Below are positions 24,801 to 38,800 of a stretch of DNA of 64,000 nt, one piece after another. The translations under genes and the position numbers were made by a program. The DNA lies in assembly GCA_013365325.1 (NCBI GenBank), contig JABVXV010000042.1:296866-360865 (forward strand), given 5' to 3'. The stretch comes from Dipetalonema caudispina. Its lineage: Eukaryota; Nematoda; Chromadorea; Rhabditida; Onchocercidae. Every line of letters begins with the position of its first letter. Position 1 is the first letter of the stretch. The notes below the pieces were generated by a model. The model was given only the letters and a program-made list of their open reading frames with translations. It did no database searches and was not told the origin of the DNA.

Positions 24801-26745
24801 CAAAACCAAAAACAATATGCTGAGGACTTAGATGTTTTCATGAATGTGCGAATGTAGAATTAAATAAGTAGGGCACAAAATAAATTGAAGTATAAACTTT
24901 TTCACTTTAAAGTTTTTCCAATTGTTATATAGTAATTTCAGACAACGGATGCAAAAAAAATTGAAAAGAGAGTTAACATTCGTCTCCATGATCTTTTAAC
25001 AAGTGAGTTCGTAGAAAAAACATGGGAAGGCTCTATAGTTGATCTCGCAGCTTCGCTGACTCTTCTTTTTGCATATTATTATGCTGATGAAGATAAAAGA
25101 GTGCATAATTTAAAGAAATGTTATACAACTCTGTCTAACATCATGAAGAATAATTCACAACTCAGATTTACGGTTCGTCACGTTTAAGATTAAATTTACT
25201 TTTATTTTTATTGAACAAAAGTGGGATGTTGACTTGGTCTATTGATAAAAGTAATAACCAATTTGTAACCGGGATAATCAAAAGTAAACAAAACTAAAAA
25301 TGAGAAGTATTTTAGAGACAAAGATCATTTCTGTCAGTTACTTATTCGATTAAGTAATCAGTAAGCATTCTTTCAAGAAGCTTGACTACTTTTAATTCAT
25401 TTATTTCGTTCAGTATTTTCCATTAGTAAACTATTTCTTATTAGAAGCTTAATCTAGCATGGTTTAACCAGCTTATTCATATAGAAATTAGTGTTAAAAT
25501 TTTAGAGAAAATATTTGGAACTATTACGAATGCATGTTACGAGTAATCCATGTGAGCCTCAACGCTTGCTGATGGAAGCATCTGTAATGGCTTATAAAAA
25601 ATTTCCGACAGAAATATCGTTTTTGAAGATTTATATAGACTGTTGTGCTGTAGGAACACGTGTTATACATTTGAGAAGATTCCTGGAAAATGATGTGGAA
25701 GGTATGATTTTCGGCTTAAAACATCGAGTTAGTTGAATGAGTGATTCAACAACAATATCAACAATTGTTTTAGTTGGGAGACAAACATCATAGCGTTTTT
25801 AGTTTTTGTGCTTTTTTTGATGAAAATTTTTGCTTTCCAATTCCACCTCTATACTTTGAACGTTTGTATTTTCAAAGAGAAACTTCCATCTTTACACTTT
25901 TAGCCTTCCTCTACTCTATTTTATCCTCTTTCAGTCATAGTACATTTTCTGCTTTTTCATTTCAGGATATAATCTTTTTTCTGATTCAGTGGATGAATAG
26001 GTCCGTCACTCATTATTGGATCTTCGCTGAGTCGTAATAAGCATTCGTTTGATTCCAGTTTTAGAGATTAATGAAAATAAATTTGTACTACATGTTTAGA
26101 TTGATTTTAATTCGTTCTAGATTGGCATACAAATTACTGCCTTGCTTTTGGTTCTGTGTATCTTGAACTATTCCGACACAGAATGCTACTAGAGACAAAC
26201 GATTTCCAATCGCCCGAGCTGCACCGTCTTAGAGCAGCTGTGAAGAAGTCAAGTGAGCGTATCTGCCACCATGATGATGTTTTCTGGCGCTTATTATTGT
26301 GTATTGAAAATGAACGAAAAGATACTCTACGTGCGCGCGAGGTTCTATTTTCCACTTTTCAAACCGTATTAATATTTTTTTATAAAGAAAAATTCTTGTT
26401 TTTTATTCTATTCTTTGAATATGAGTTAGTTTACAATTCTTACAATTCCCCATTATAATCAGTCTGAAATGGCCCATCTTTTTTGTATTACTCTTATCTT
26501 TGGCATTTCTAAAATGATGCTTTTCAATTATCAAGACTTGTTAAATCAAACTTTGCTGTTAAATATCTATCATCTTTTTGAAGGTGTTCTACCTGGCATA
26601 TGCTGAATGTCCATGGTCTAAGTCACTCATCATGGATTATAAAGATGTTAATGCTGGTGAGCATGAAAAGTTACTGGATGCATTAGTAGAAAAAAAGCTA
26701 AGACTTCGGTGTGAGCATGAGGAAATTTCTATACTGCTGCAGTGA
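18808..26745 (+). CDS. nrde-2: NRDE-2 (nuclear RNAi-defective 2) homologue, HAT-repeat protein
   Basis: NRDE-2 acts with spliceosomal and exosome-linked factors in nuclear RNA surveillance; in C. elegans it is needed for nuclear RNAi silencing on pre-mRNA. Exons: 18808-19032, 19619-19870, 20169-20347, 20562-20733, 20814-20972, 21091-21198, 21488-21589, 21715-21807, 22026-22178, 22390-22534, 22630-22847, 22936-23064, 23477-23637, 23787-23808, 24007-24114, 24357-24560, 24942-25172, 25506-25701, 26121-26341, 26584-26745. They sum to 1079 residues; human has 1164. The N-terminal ~160 residues are basic and Ser-rich. The NRDE2 signature follows: HYESLYKGDVAQYG, YNIELWLKFLAVQ, FEAFWDSGIARIGDEGAEGW, then helical HAT-like repeats, ending VFYLAYAECPWSKSLIMD and EEISILLQ. 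The junction of exons 14 and 15 uses a weak acceptor (GGTGAG) and is the least certain. A TTTACAG precedes the ATG. Confidence 0.93.
22262..22287. repeat. (AT)n microsatellite in an NRDE-2 intron
   Basis: About 12 AT units inside the intron between exons 9 and 10. Confidence 0.9.
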
Positions 26746-27983
26746 AAATGAAATGGAGAATACGGGAACTGATCGGAATTTCACTGTATTAATTTGTAAA
26801 TAATGATATGGTATGATATCTTTGGATTTATGTCGTACCTTTTCCCACTTTTGAATTCATATCGCTTTGAAAGTCGACGTTGTTTTGAGTGGCTTGGTGG
26901 AATTTCGTTATTGTTTTTATCGTTTTACTTTATTATTCTCATCACTTTCCATTTATTTTACTTGATAGATTCGTGCCTTGGTAAATCGTTGTAGATTTTA
27001 CTATCTATGGTGGGGACATATATCGGGAAATACTGTTTTGAATTCCAGTCTAATGATTATCCAATGTTAATGTTCCAGGATAGGGGAATTTTTTAGATCT
27101 CACATTTGATTAGTACCATTTGTGTTTTGATGTTCTTTTTCTGAAATGTCATTATTCGCTGACGTTGTTTTGTAACTAACTTCGTAATAAATTTTTGTAT
27201 AAAGTTTTGATTTAGTATGGTTTGTTTGCAAACACTACGTGAATTTGTTTTACCGTCTTACGTATCGTTTTTGCATAATGTACACTCCTTTTAGAATTTG
27301 CTGCTCCATTCAACTTTTTTTCGGAATTCCTAACTGGTTGAGATCGAGACAAAGATATTTTAATCTAATATGTTTAAATTTTTTGAATTTTGGGCAAAAG
27401 CGAGTTTTCCTTAGTTGACTGTGTTAGCTTTTTAAGCCTTTTAAAGGATAACGAAAGGTAGTAGTAAGTTTTTTCAGCATTATTTTCCTTTGGTAATGAA
27501 TGGGTAGCTTTGCTCCAGTTAGTAGTAGTCTATTGCTTCTTTTGAATTAATCGTTTGGAACAACATACTGTTGTGAAAAATAAAGTTTGTTTGGTTTTTT
27601 CCATTAATGAATAGGATTTTGCATTTCTTTTGCTGTTAGAGATATGGTAGCACGTTTTCTTTTAAGCACTTTAGCAATATTTCAAATTCATTAGAAATGT
27701 CATTATGCACTAATTATACGATGAAGTTGGTAATGCTGGATGTAAGCTTTATAAATCGCACTTTTATAAATGAATTGATAAGTACATTTGTGGTCGATGA
27801 TTTATAGGTGGGACAGTGGGGATTATATTCTCATTCAGATTAATCAGCATTAGTCTTTGAACCTTTTATTACAGAATAAACATATCGTAGTGAATTTTAG
27901 ACTTTGAAAATTTTAATTAATTGGCCGCGTTTGAAACTGAAAATCGTACGTAGAAATTACTCGGTTATTTTCAGAAGAATAAT
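26746..27983. other. NRDE-2 3' UTR/flank and TVP23 promoter
   Basis: About 1.2 kb of T-rich sequence without supported exons. AATAAA hexamers occur at 27186-27191 and near 27578 and could end the NRDE-2 transcript. An acceptor-like TTTTCAG ends 10 bases before the TVP23 ATG. Confidence 0.4.
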
Positions 27984-29220
27984 ATGGCTGCGAGTTTTGA
28001 TTCGAAATTGAATATCTCTCAAGGACAAGGATTTGTAAGATCTACAGCTCAGGGGACGTTAAGGCATAATTTTCGTCTATATTTGTTTTCTTTGATAGCT
28101 TCGTTGTTTACCTAAGAAAATCAACATATATATGGAAAGCATCAATAAGTTGTCGTGCTTCCATGAGCTTGCGAAATTAACTTTGGAAATATCAGGAGGA
28201 GGGGATGCCGTATTTCGTCAGTTAAGCATACTGTCAATGATGTAGTCGACATTTGAAAAGTAAAATCATATAAAATACAGTAAAAAATGAGCGAGCTATT
28301 ATAATAAGTTAATTTAGGGTATCTAAAAAATGCTGATAGCTCATTCCAAATCACATTAATTAATCAAAAATAGAAGTAAAGTTTAATGAAAGATTCATTC
28401 TTATGTTTTGTTTCAGGCATCCATCCATCGTAATTTCTCATGTGATCTTTCGTTCAGCAGCTGTTTTCTTCTACGTTTTTGCGTATTTCTTCACAAATTC
28501 CTTTATTATACATTTTTTAGTCATTGTAAGTTCTTAAAGTTTTTTTTATTTCTTTGGTCATCCTTGTTAGGCAATAGTGTTGTCTTTCGCAATGCTACGA
28601 TTGTTTTCTACTACTTTCAGCTTACGTTGTTATCCATTGATTTTTGGACAGTGAAAAATATAACTGGGCGTCTTCTTGTCGGCCTTCGTTGGTGGAATTT
28701 CGTTGATGCTGAAGGTAACAATCATTGGCGATACGAATCAGCAAGGGTATGGTTTTCAAGAAGATAAGTGGAATTGTTGAGAGTTTTTGTTTACAAATAC
28801 TGATAAGTGATTCCGTAGGGAGTGGGACAGTTTTGTGATGTAGTCATTGGAAAGATTTTTCCTAAACTTTAATTCTAATTTTTTATTTTCAGATACAAGA
28901 AGCGAATTTCTATAAAACTAAAATATATTCACTTTATTTCGTTATAAAAGTATTGCTAGAAATTGTTGCAGGATATGTCTCGGTTTGACATTTTGGAACG
29001 GCGAATTTTTTGGGGTGCTCTGGTCGCAGCACCAGCTATGTGGGCAATATTAGTGTGCATCGCTTTCGTGACCCTGAAATGGGAATGGATGGTGGTAGCT
29101 ATAATGGGTCTGTTAATGAATGGGGCAAATTTATATGGTTATTTACGGTGCAGGTGGGGAACTACCGATGAATTTACCAATTATATATCCAAAATAGCAT
29201 TCCTTTCAGTTAGTTTCTAA
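27984..29220 (+). CDS. tvp23: Golgi membrane protein TVP23 homologue (TVP23B/FAM18 family)
   Basis: TVP23 proteins are small multi-pass proteins of late Golgi vesicles, implicated in Golgi traffic. Exons 27984-28057, 28417-28525, 28621-28746 and 28972-29220 join in phase to 185 residues; human TVP23B has 205. The family core is clear: HP at the start of the first membrane segment, [20 protein letters not shown], a short hydrophilic loop (DAEGNNHW), a helix pair beginning [11 protein letters not shown], then [17 protein letters not shown]. Four hydrophobic segments are visible. The exon 1 to 2 junction is chosen by phase only and lacks the usual Arg before HP. The C-terminus ends at an in-frame TAA, with a possible GTTAGT donor just before it, so a further exon is possible. 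Confidence 0.9.
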
Positions 29221-30803
29221 TTTTCTTCTTTTTTTCACATTAGCTTTTATTTCCTCTTAGTAAATTAAATTCGTTTTTTGATCTCGATGTGAAGATTTAT
29301 AATGGCAATTGAAATTATGAGAAAAAATTCTTATTAGGTATTTCATATTGACTTTCATTATTAGTTTTTAATTTTCTTTACTTTTTGAGAACCAAGCGGC
29401 GGTTCTCTTTAGAGACCCGAACGGATAACTGAGTGAGTACAGCAAGTTTCCAATCATTTTATACGACTCTGTCAGTAATTCTGAATATTTCGTGTAATTC
29501 CAGATCTTATCAAAATCAAATGAGGCCCAATCAAACCGGCAATCATCACAAATTGTTTAGACGTTGGGTTACGTTGTTCCATATAAAAAGAGTTATATAA
29601 AATCGGTTATTTTTGATAATCATATTGTGAAAATGAGTTCTAATTTATGTGCTTTATTTGCTAATTCTTTATTATTATAAAAAGAGGCTGAATGAAAGTA
29701 AAACTTGCTCATGATCATACTATTTCAAAATATAGTACAGTTACGATTTCCTTTTCTTTATACAAACAGAACAAGACTCGAAATTGCTTCGTTGGATAAA
29801 AATAATGTACGATACCAACCATTAAAATATTTCTATTTATTTATTCGTCAAGTGCTTGAGCTATGTGTATTTGGATCATCAGATGTCAGTCGAATCTTTT
29901 ACGCTTTCCTAAATTGTTCGTAGTACTGTAAAGGGATGGATATCGACTTTCGCAGGATATCTACCGTTTGTAAGCTATTAAAAAATGTTTTGTACGTCAA
30001 TATAAATAAAATAGCAATTGAAAAATTTGTGTGCATAATAAATGATTGGAGGATGTTTTATAGCAGCGTCAGAAGGGTCTTCATACTTTTTTTCCTACAG
30101 ATGTTGATTTCTTCTCTATCTGGTGTCGACTTTCCTGAAATAGTCTCGTTTATTAAGCTTTTATGGTGAATGAAGTGGAGATGCTATGTGCAATCATTAT
30201 AATTGCTATATCTTTTTTGATCTCTGGAAATTTGACCATAGAATATAAATTCAAAGAAATCGATAATTTCACAAAATTAGCCTATGTTTAGATGTTTAAC
30301 TACTTAAACGAATTCCTGGATGAATGACTTCCAGTAAGGAAAACTAAACTATCGGCTTCGGATAATTTTGATCACTTTGTCACACGTAATAAGAGTTTGA
30401 AGTCTAATGGGGAAGATCTCTTATAAGAGTTCTAAAATACGTTAGTTATCATGATATCTTACCAGTAAATCGTTAATGGAGAGAAAACTTACGGAATAAG
30501 CTAGAAGTTTTGCTGGAACAGGAATAAGTTATAGATGTAAAATGAGAAACGACCATTAAGAACTAAATACCACACCTCTTGATATTGCTGCTGAAATCCA
30601 CTCTGCAATAAGTCACATTTTCGACTCTATTACAACCGCGCGATTATTGACTTCATTGAAATTTGTTTGAGAAATTTAATTTCAGAAACTTTATCAAGTT
30701 AGAAAACTCGAAAGATACCACTGAAGGTACTTTATTTTGAAGATTACCGTATATATTGGTATAAAGTCTGTAAGCCATAATATTCTATATTAGAAACCAT
30801 AAT
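29221..30803. other. Intergenic region, no supported gene
   Basis: About 1.6 kb between the convergent ends of TVP23 (plus) and the minus-strand 293-aa gene. Only short random ORFs are present (for example 29705-29923). No splice-linked exons or repeats stand out. Confidence 0.4.
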
Positions 30804-33277
30804 TTATTCTAACTTGTTTCTTTTGACCACCTTCTCATTTTCCTCATATGATACCACTGTTTTCTGACTGTTCATTTTGTTATGCTTTTTCCGCTCCTGC
30901 TCAAAACTTTCCGTTATCTGTGATACCAAAATGGTGAAAAACCTTCGCCATACGTCCGTTATCATTGTTACAGGACAAGTGGATGCAAATCGTACTTTTT
31001 TCTTATCTTGATCTTGATCTTGATTTGGTTCTTTCTGAAATTGAATAGCTAATTTTATGAGCTAATTTGTGGGAATTTCTATCTAAATTATTGGTATTTT
31101 GTTCAGTATTAATTTGAAAAAAACAATTACATTGAATTCTGAGAAGTCCAAAAAAAAAAAAGCCAATAATTCACTTTTTCACCATTCAAATAAGGAATGA
31201 ATTCATCGATGAATGTATTGCCTACAATGGCAAAATAATTCTTCTCTTTGTTTTGATTCATTTCTAAAAACGATTGTCGAGAATGCGCTCGACCAGTTTT
31301 ACGAGCCAATTGCCAAGCGCCAAGTAGATTTCCAGTATAACCGATCATATTTGTCAGCTGTAATTATTGAGATAAAATATACAGAATACTAACAATCCAT
31401 CTAAATTTCCTAATCTGATGGAAATATTAGAATTCGATTCGGAATAAATTTATTTAGTTACCAACAAAAATTTTAAAGTTAAAATTCTTAAATTGTTACA
31501 TAAACTGATCTATGAGTCGCCATCTGCTCGCAATTACTCAACACTGGGTAACCAAAATAGAAATACGGCCTGATATAGAGTTTAGTTTCATAAAGCAAGC
31601 CATAAAAATACTTCCCACTTTTGATCAGTTAAGATCACATAGTCCAAAATATCAATAATTTATTAAGAAATTAGACCAAACAGCATTTTAAACCCCAATT
31701 CTTTGACATGTAATCATTCCTTTTTCAAAAAGTAAACTATGCCGAATGTTCTTTTAATCTATACGACAAATTAGACATCCACAAAGTTCTAAAATTTTAA
31801 AATGTCATCCAATTATCAATTAATTAGTTGAAATAAGAAGTACTTGGTCAAGACAATCGGTAAACCGTGCGATATGTCCGCCCAACTTCGGCATTTTTGG
31901 CATTGTTGCTCTAGATGTCCTTTCAACACCAAAAGGCTGCAAAAAATTTTAGCTAATTCGAATTCAGCTAAATGATTATGAGATACTAATATAAATGCTT
32001 TTTTTTTTTTAGCACACTTCTAGCCAATTTAATTAAAGTTAATCTCATTGAATGATTGTTCGATTGGACACCATTATTTAATACAATTCAGTTTAGATCT
32101 TTTAAAACTTCATGACATCATATTGTGAGTAATATTTTGATGTAAATTATGCAAACACTTTTCCGCTTTTTACTTCGAAATCGAAATTTATTGTCGAATT
32201 CGATTAATTTACTGCTTCGCGCTAAATTAATAATTATATCATTCCTTATAAATATCGAGAAACTAATTAATTTATTTTATGCTAAGAAACTAAACAGTGA
32301 GGACATAACCTTTTTTAATTCAGGTGCAATATCGTTTAGGATTTTCACAAATATAATTCCAATAATTTCTTTCGGATCTTCCAATTTCTAAAAGAGATTT
32401 TTAATAGAAACTATAAATTTCACAGATTTAAAAGATAGGTTATTTTTTGTCGAAACAAACAACTTAATGAATAAGTGGACGAATGAATGGAGTAGTTGAA
32501 AATAAACCTTATATGTAAATTAAATTCTTTTGAGTTAAGTTAAACTAAACTGAAAGAATAGTTAGCCTTATCAAGCAAATTTTATCATACTGTTATATTT
32601 AAAGTAAAAATTAAACAAATGATGACCTGAAAACTTTCGCGTAAACAAGTTCGTTCCTTCCTGACAAAAGCGATTTCGAATGGATTCTCTGATTCAGAAC
32701 CAATCCAGGTACCAATTGATTTATTTTTTTTGACTAAGCTTGCTGCGTTTCCCATTATAAATTTATTGTCACCACTATCAAGCCATATCAATGTGTACTG
32801 TAATTTATTTCAAATTTTATTACAGTTTGAATTCTAAAAAGTAAAGCAATACTAAAACGTATGGAAACGCGTCTTCGCTTTAATTTTACAAGCGATTTAA
32901 AACGAACCAAATTCGAGTCAATAATAGACGGTAACAAATATTACAAATATTACTGACCATAAATGATTTCAATAAAATTTATTTGTGACTACCGCTTAGA
33001 AATTTGCTGAAATCATTCATATTTTTCGACCACTTAATTTTCGAGTCCACAACTTTTTAACTTCGGAAGTTTTCTTTGCCATGAATTCAAAATTCAAAAT
33101 CAAAAATTTAAGTTCATATGGATTGTCATGAAATTTAAAAATTTGTCCCACAATTTGAAATTTCATTACACAGACAGCACAAATGAAAGATGTTGCTTGG
33201 ATATTACAACTTTGGCATTGACCGAAGGAACATAAAAGCTCTTTTCGCCTCCAATTAAATGAATTTTCATTATTCAT
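30804..33277 (-). CDS. Unrecognised 293-aa protein with N-terminal CxxC-x8-CxxC and a KVRF motif
   Basis: Exons on the minus strand: 33277-33152, 32797-32627, 32387-32310, 31936-31844, 31357-31175, 31034-30804. Every intron is phase 0 with good GT and TTNCAG/TTTAG ends, and the model sums to 293 residues plus stop, so I consider the gene real. Residues 1-42 contain CQSC-NIQATSFI-CAVC, a spacing that could bind zinc. The middle is ordered (TLIWLDSGDNKFIMGNAASL, GTWIGSESENPFEIAFV, NMIGYTGNLLGAWQLARKTG, FAIVGNTFIDEFIPYL). The C-terminal 77 residues are polar, with a short NQDQDQD repeat, then KKKVRFAS, which fits the RVxF protein-phosphatase-1 docking consensus. There is no signal peptide or membrane span. 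I cannot name a family. Confidence 0.7.
31005..31024. repeat. Coding hexanucleotide repeat (atcttg)3
   Basis: Three tandem hexamers that encode the Gln-Asp repeat in the C-terminal exon of the 293-aa gene. Copy number may vary between isolates. Confidence 0.8.
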
Positions 33278-35824
33278 TCAACTTCAAAAATTTAAAACCC
33301 AACAGATTATAATGAATAATTCTTCACACTATGCAATTAGTCCTAAACTGTAATCAACATGACATAAAACACTATCATTGTCATAGGAAACTTTGAGAAA
33401 TAATTCTTAATAGAATTTCAAAAATTTCAAACAATTTGCAACAACTCATATGAAACATTCAATTTATATTGTATCTTTCGAATATAAGTAGAATGTTTTA
33501 TGTAGACTTGTTACAAATTGTTTGAAATTTTTGTTCAGATTTTTGAGATATATCTCAATATTACTAATTCGTATAACAAATTACGATAGTGAAATATAAA
33601 CAACTAATGGTATTGCTGATTCAACGAATAGATTTTGTTTCCGATCTGTCAAAGCAGTTAATTATAATTCATATTTTTATTATGTTTGTAGGAATTATCG
33701 TGTTTTATTGCAATTTACATAACATGGTTGAAATGACTGAAGCATTTGATACATTTCGGAACATTTAGGAGGAAGTTTTAAAATAATTTTAAAAAAAATT
33801 CCAAAAAATGGTTTTCAAATGATAGGAAATATAAGTTAATGCCTTCTGAAAAAAACTATTTGAATATTAAATAAAAGGATGGAGGAAGAAAAAAAAACAT
33901 TAAAAAAATCTTTTTATTAACATGAATGCGAAAATAATTTTCTTATTAATAGAAAATTTCCCTAACATGTCCATTAACTTTGTTTAAAAGAGGAAAAAGA
34001 TTGAATCTTTCAAACAAAATTAAATTATATACACTAGAATTTCAGGACTGCTTCGAAAAGAAGAAAAAAAAAATCGAACGCAAAGTTATAATCACTATTC
34101 CGAGCAAGGATAATTAAGCTTTATTAATCTATATGAGGGGTGGGAGCAAGATAAGACAGAAAATGGATGGCATGGTTAATTAGATAATTTATTAAATAAA
34201 AAATTGAAAATGTTGGACAGTTTCAAAGCTTATAAAAGGAGTAGTTTCTAAAAGATGGTAAGTCCAAGATTTAAATTTTATTATGATTAACATCAGTTGA
34301 GATTCAAAAAGAAAAAAAAAAAACCACGAATAATGCACTCAACTTAGACGCCATTAGCCAAAAGATGAAATTTACATAAGTTAAGGGAAAGTATGATATA
34401 ATTAAGTGGATGATTAAAATAATTAAAATCAAATAAATGCAGTCAAAATTAAAGAATATAATTGAAACTAAAGTAAACCAAGAGCCGAAAAAAAAAAATT
34501 GAAAGAAAATCATGAAAGATTAAATTAATTTTATTATTTTACCACTAGTTACTTATTTAAAGGATTACTTATAAAATAGGAGAGCAAAAGTAATAATTAA
34601 TTCATTTAGTGTATGTAGAAAGACTCCTATAAGTGACAAATAATTGAATAAGATTACGATTGCAACATCAATATTAATTATAAATATCTTATAGGAATTA
34701 TTTCATTGCATTCACACGACAAACTATTATTATTATAATATTATATAATGGATCGATGGATAGATATAAAAGAGAGAAACTTAAAATCTTAGTTAATTTA
34801 ATAATAATTGCAGGGATATATGAGAGGTATTGCGAGATGATGTTGGAATATTCTTTTTGCTTAACAATAATAACAACAAACTAACTGAACTTCCTTAATT
34901 GCTTGTTGCTATTGCTACGCTTTGTATTCGTTGCAATGAATTTCCTGTTAGCATTAAAATTTTGCCATTTAATGTGGAAGTATAAAACAATCAATTTTCC
35001 TTTATTAAAACTGAAAATGGAACTTCTCACAAATCATCATCAGTTAATTGGAACATGAGGTAAGAGTAACTTAAATAATTGAACCGCTAATAGGACAAAC
35101 ATCATGAATGATATAATAAAGAGAAGAAATTTTGCTAATACTAGTGCTTGCTGTGAATTAAGCTTAATGCGGTGGGAAAAAAAAAAAGATTGACATTCAT
35201 AATTTTTGGAATTTCCAGATGCATTGAATACTTTGAAACCCTGTCCTTATTCCAGTGTGATGAAAAAAAATAGTGTGATAAAATCTCAACAAGATTATTA
35301 TAACAAATTATTTTATTAAAAAATGAATAATTTTCAACATATGTATGCTGAACAAAATTAAAACTGCATCGTAAATTTCAATATAACAGAGTCATTGTTG
35401 AACTGTATCACCAGAACGTAAACATTCTTTTAAACTGTATAAACCAGTACGGTTATAACAAAACTTGAATAGAAATTTCAAAATAATCTGGCAAACGAAG
35501 ATAAGTTTAAAAATATAAATTTCCGAAAAAAATAAAGATGCGGCTATATAAAGAGTGGGAATTCAGTGAAAACTAAAATTCAGAAATTGAGCATACAGTA
35601 ACATTAGTAAATGATCAATGTGGCAGTGGAAAAAGATGACAATGAGGAAATTTAAAAGAAAGACAAGAATAAAATAGCAAAAGAAAGGAATAGAATTCCT
35701 ACAGATTTGTTTACACGGTCCAAATTCATCAATTTTTCTCAAACATTTACTTCAAGAAGTCTTGCTTTCATGTTAGACTTTATAAAGATTGTTTTTCAAA
35801 AACTAAGGGACAAAGAAGTGTGTA
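33278..35824. other. AT-rich intergenic region, no supported gene
   Basis: About 2.5 kb, one of the most AT-rich parts of the window, with many short A and T runs. It lies between the 5' end of the 293-aa gene and the 3' end of XPF, both on the minus strand. No ORF with plausible splice partners was found. It should hold the XPF poly(A) site and the promoter of the 293-aa gene. Confidence 0.45.
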
Positions 35825-38800
35825 TTACGACAATAGCGCTTTCAGCTTAAAGTCCGTATTGAAAAAACAATACAGTGAAGAAGCTAGCTCTTTGTTGTTT
35901 AAAATATTTGCAAGTTCATCAGTATCACTGTTAACAACATCCAACAAGCACTTCATTTTCTCACATTTCATCAATCGTGTCACTTCACCACTCGAAATAC
36001 CAGGAAGACGTGTCATTTGCCGATGTAGAACAGAATTCGAACGCTTCGATACCGTCTTATCACCTAGTATATTTTAGCCAGTAAAAAGGTGAATTTTGAT
36101 TTATTAAGGAAATAACAGGAAGAATGGAACAATGATATAAGCAGTTACTAATGGAAAAGGTTTTAAAAAAACGAAAAATTAAACTGTTCATCGCTAGCTG
36201 TAAACAAAAAAATTTTAGAGCAAATATCAGGGGAAAATATCTGACAGCCTCAGCTCAATCGAAAAGATTCAGATGCGATCATACGGTTGAAGCTGGAAAG
36301 GGAGACGGGTTCCTGGATGTAATATCGGCCAAAAATTCGTCTATGAATATTGCCGCTCCGATGCGATTTCACAAAAAATAATACATCGGTGCGGTTAATA
36401 CAAATGGGATCGGTCAAACAGATATATCCAGCAACCAAATCCTTATCCACATTTTCAAGAATATTGAATTCAAGAAAAAACCTGATTCAGAGTTAGATGC
36501 ATCAGTGCATTCTTCGAGATCACTTTTAACTGCCAATGCCTGAACCAGGTTTGGATCCGGCTCATTTAACTGTAAAACAGTAAATTATATATCCAAAACA
36601 AAGGTATCATATATTTCCCAAATATAAACTTTTGAATTTCATTAAGAATAACCATAACCCTCACCAAACAATTCACTCGGCAAAAAAAGAGATCACACTT
36701 CAAATATAAACTTCTTACAAGCGGCAGCAATTTGCAAATCAAGGAAATAACTGGACTACATTCATTACTTTTAGCTCTTCGAACATTTCAGATGAATGCG
36801 TAGGATCCAAAGTCCAAATAACATTCATATCTGGATATGTTCTCACCAAAATTGTGAAAAGAGATCGCGTTTCACGACAGCGACGGCTTAACTCTCCCTT
36901 TAATTTTTAATTGGGGTATGAATTATCTTCTTCCTTCATTTTTCCGAAATAATGGGATAAACTGACAAGAACAATAAAAATAATACAGATAGACTTTTGC
37001 TGGAATCTTGTTGTGAACACGGTGATGCTCTAGGAGACTAAAAAAATAATATAACAACAAAAAGGATCAAAAGCTTACCTGGAAGGGACCACCATTAAAT
37101 TTTTTGTAGTCATCTTTAACATTTGCTTCAATAAGCAGAACTACATTTTTATAATGCCGCAGCATCTAAAACATAACTTATGTTAAAAAATTAGTGACGT
37201 CCTAGGCAAATGTTGATTTAATGAATATTCCAAAGAACTGCTTTTAACAGATTAACTTAGGCAGTGAAGTCAGTACTACTGAAGGGAAGCTTAAGCAATT
37301 AATTCGAAAAACAATAGCTCCTAAAAAAGACCTGTTCAATTTGCTTGAAAATACGACCACTATGAAGTGACTGAGTAAGATCATCGAGGGCTTTTCTTTC
37401 AACAGCTATATTTGGCGACAGAATATAATCCCCAACTTCGATTGTAGCTGGCATTAGATCAATACCTCGTTTGTAAAGCACTGTCGGCAATTCGCTTTGG
37501 AATTCTCTCATATCAACTATCACCTAAAGTGTTGAATGATATTACATTAACTGTATTTTCATGCTTATAAGTGCTCCTTATGGTAATTTATTCAATGCTT
37601 CCTGAAGTTGGACAAAGTGGAAAAAACTCACCTTTGGGCTTCCTTCATTTTGGTCAGCTCTTCCACCGGCATCTCTAGTTGATCTCATAAGTATCAATCT
37701 CTGTGGTTCTTCACGATCTGTTTCATATTCTCTAGCAGACATCAGTGTCTGAAAATGGTTTCACAAATAAAACTACACACTTCTAATTTCAAAGTGTATC
37801 ATAACCAAGCATACCCCCTGTTCTCGGACCATGTCCTCGAAAGCAATTTGTTCTTTTCTTAATGAGCAAAGGTATCGTTCCTCTTCATTTGAGTTCGCGT
37901 ACATAACAATATATATTGTCAACGGTTTGTCGGAGTGACACGCTTTATACATCTGCAACGCTTCATAATTAAGTAAATACATGTACTGTAAGCGTACCAA
38001 GATTGTTCGAAATGATCCCGAAAAAGTCATTTCGGTCCACTCTCGTTTATCCAAAATTCAAAAACTTGTATTTCTTTTATACACAATTTCTAATTTGAAA
38101 AAAATATTTAAAGAAATCAAGTTCCTGATCTAATAGAACAACGAATCCAAAAACAATAATTCACCTCTAATAACCGGAGGGATACCATATCGGAATGATA
38201 AAGAACAACAATTTGTGGTTCGAAAGTTTCCAGTTGTCTGATGAGGTTGTATCGTTCACCAGAAGGGACAATGACTAGAAGGGGATCTTGATTTTCAACG
38301 CCTTCTGAATTATTTGAATTTCCAGACTGAATATCTTCGATACACATACTCGCAGTAGATGCATTTTCCTCTTCCTACAGGAATTTCAGTTTGGAAAAAC
38401 GAGCTACAGTGAAATGAGCCTAGCATTTTTGAAACATTATACTTTGACAAACATTTGAGTACACATTAATTGAGGATTGAGATATTGCTAAAACGACTGA
38501 GACATTCTAAACACACTGCAATGGAACTAACTTTTACTGTTTTTTTAATTTGCACTATGCCGAAACGCATGAGTCGAGTCTGCTTGCCTGAATCATGCTT
38601 CTTCTTCACTTCTTCAAACAAACGACGCCTTTTTCGGCTCTGCCGAGTAAATTCCTTTTGCAATACCTTCATATTATTTACAATTTCGCTACCTGTTTCG
38701 CTCTATAAATAAAAAATGAAAAAATGCCTGATGCTTTGTCCTAAAACTAGAAAGAAAAAAACATAGACTTGTATAAGATGATTAACCTCAATATTATTGG

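Noticed and set aside
29705..30169. Two ORFs of 72 and 77 codons downstream of TVP23
   Set aside because: Phe/Ile/Leu-rich random-looking translations with no splice linkage.
35820..36381. Plus-strand ORFs over the XPF 3' exons
   Set aside because: Shadows of the HhH-encoding exons on the minus strand.
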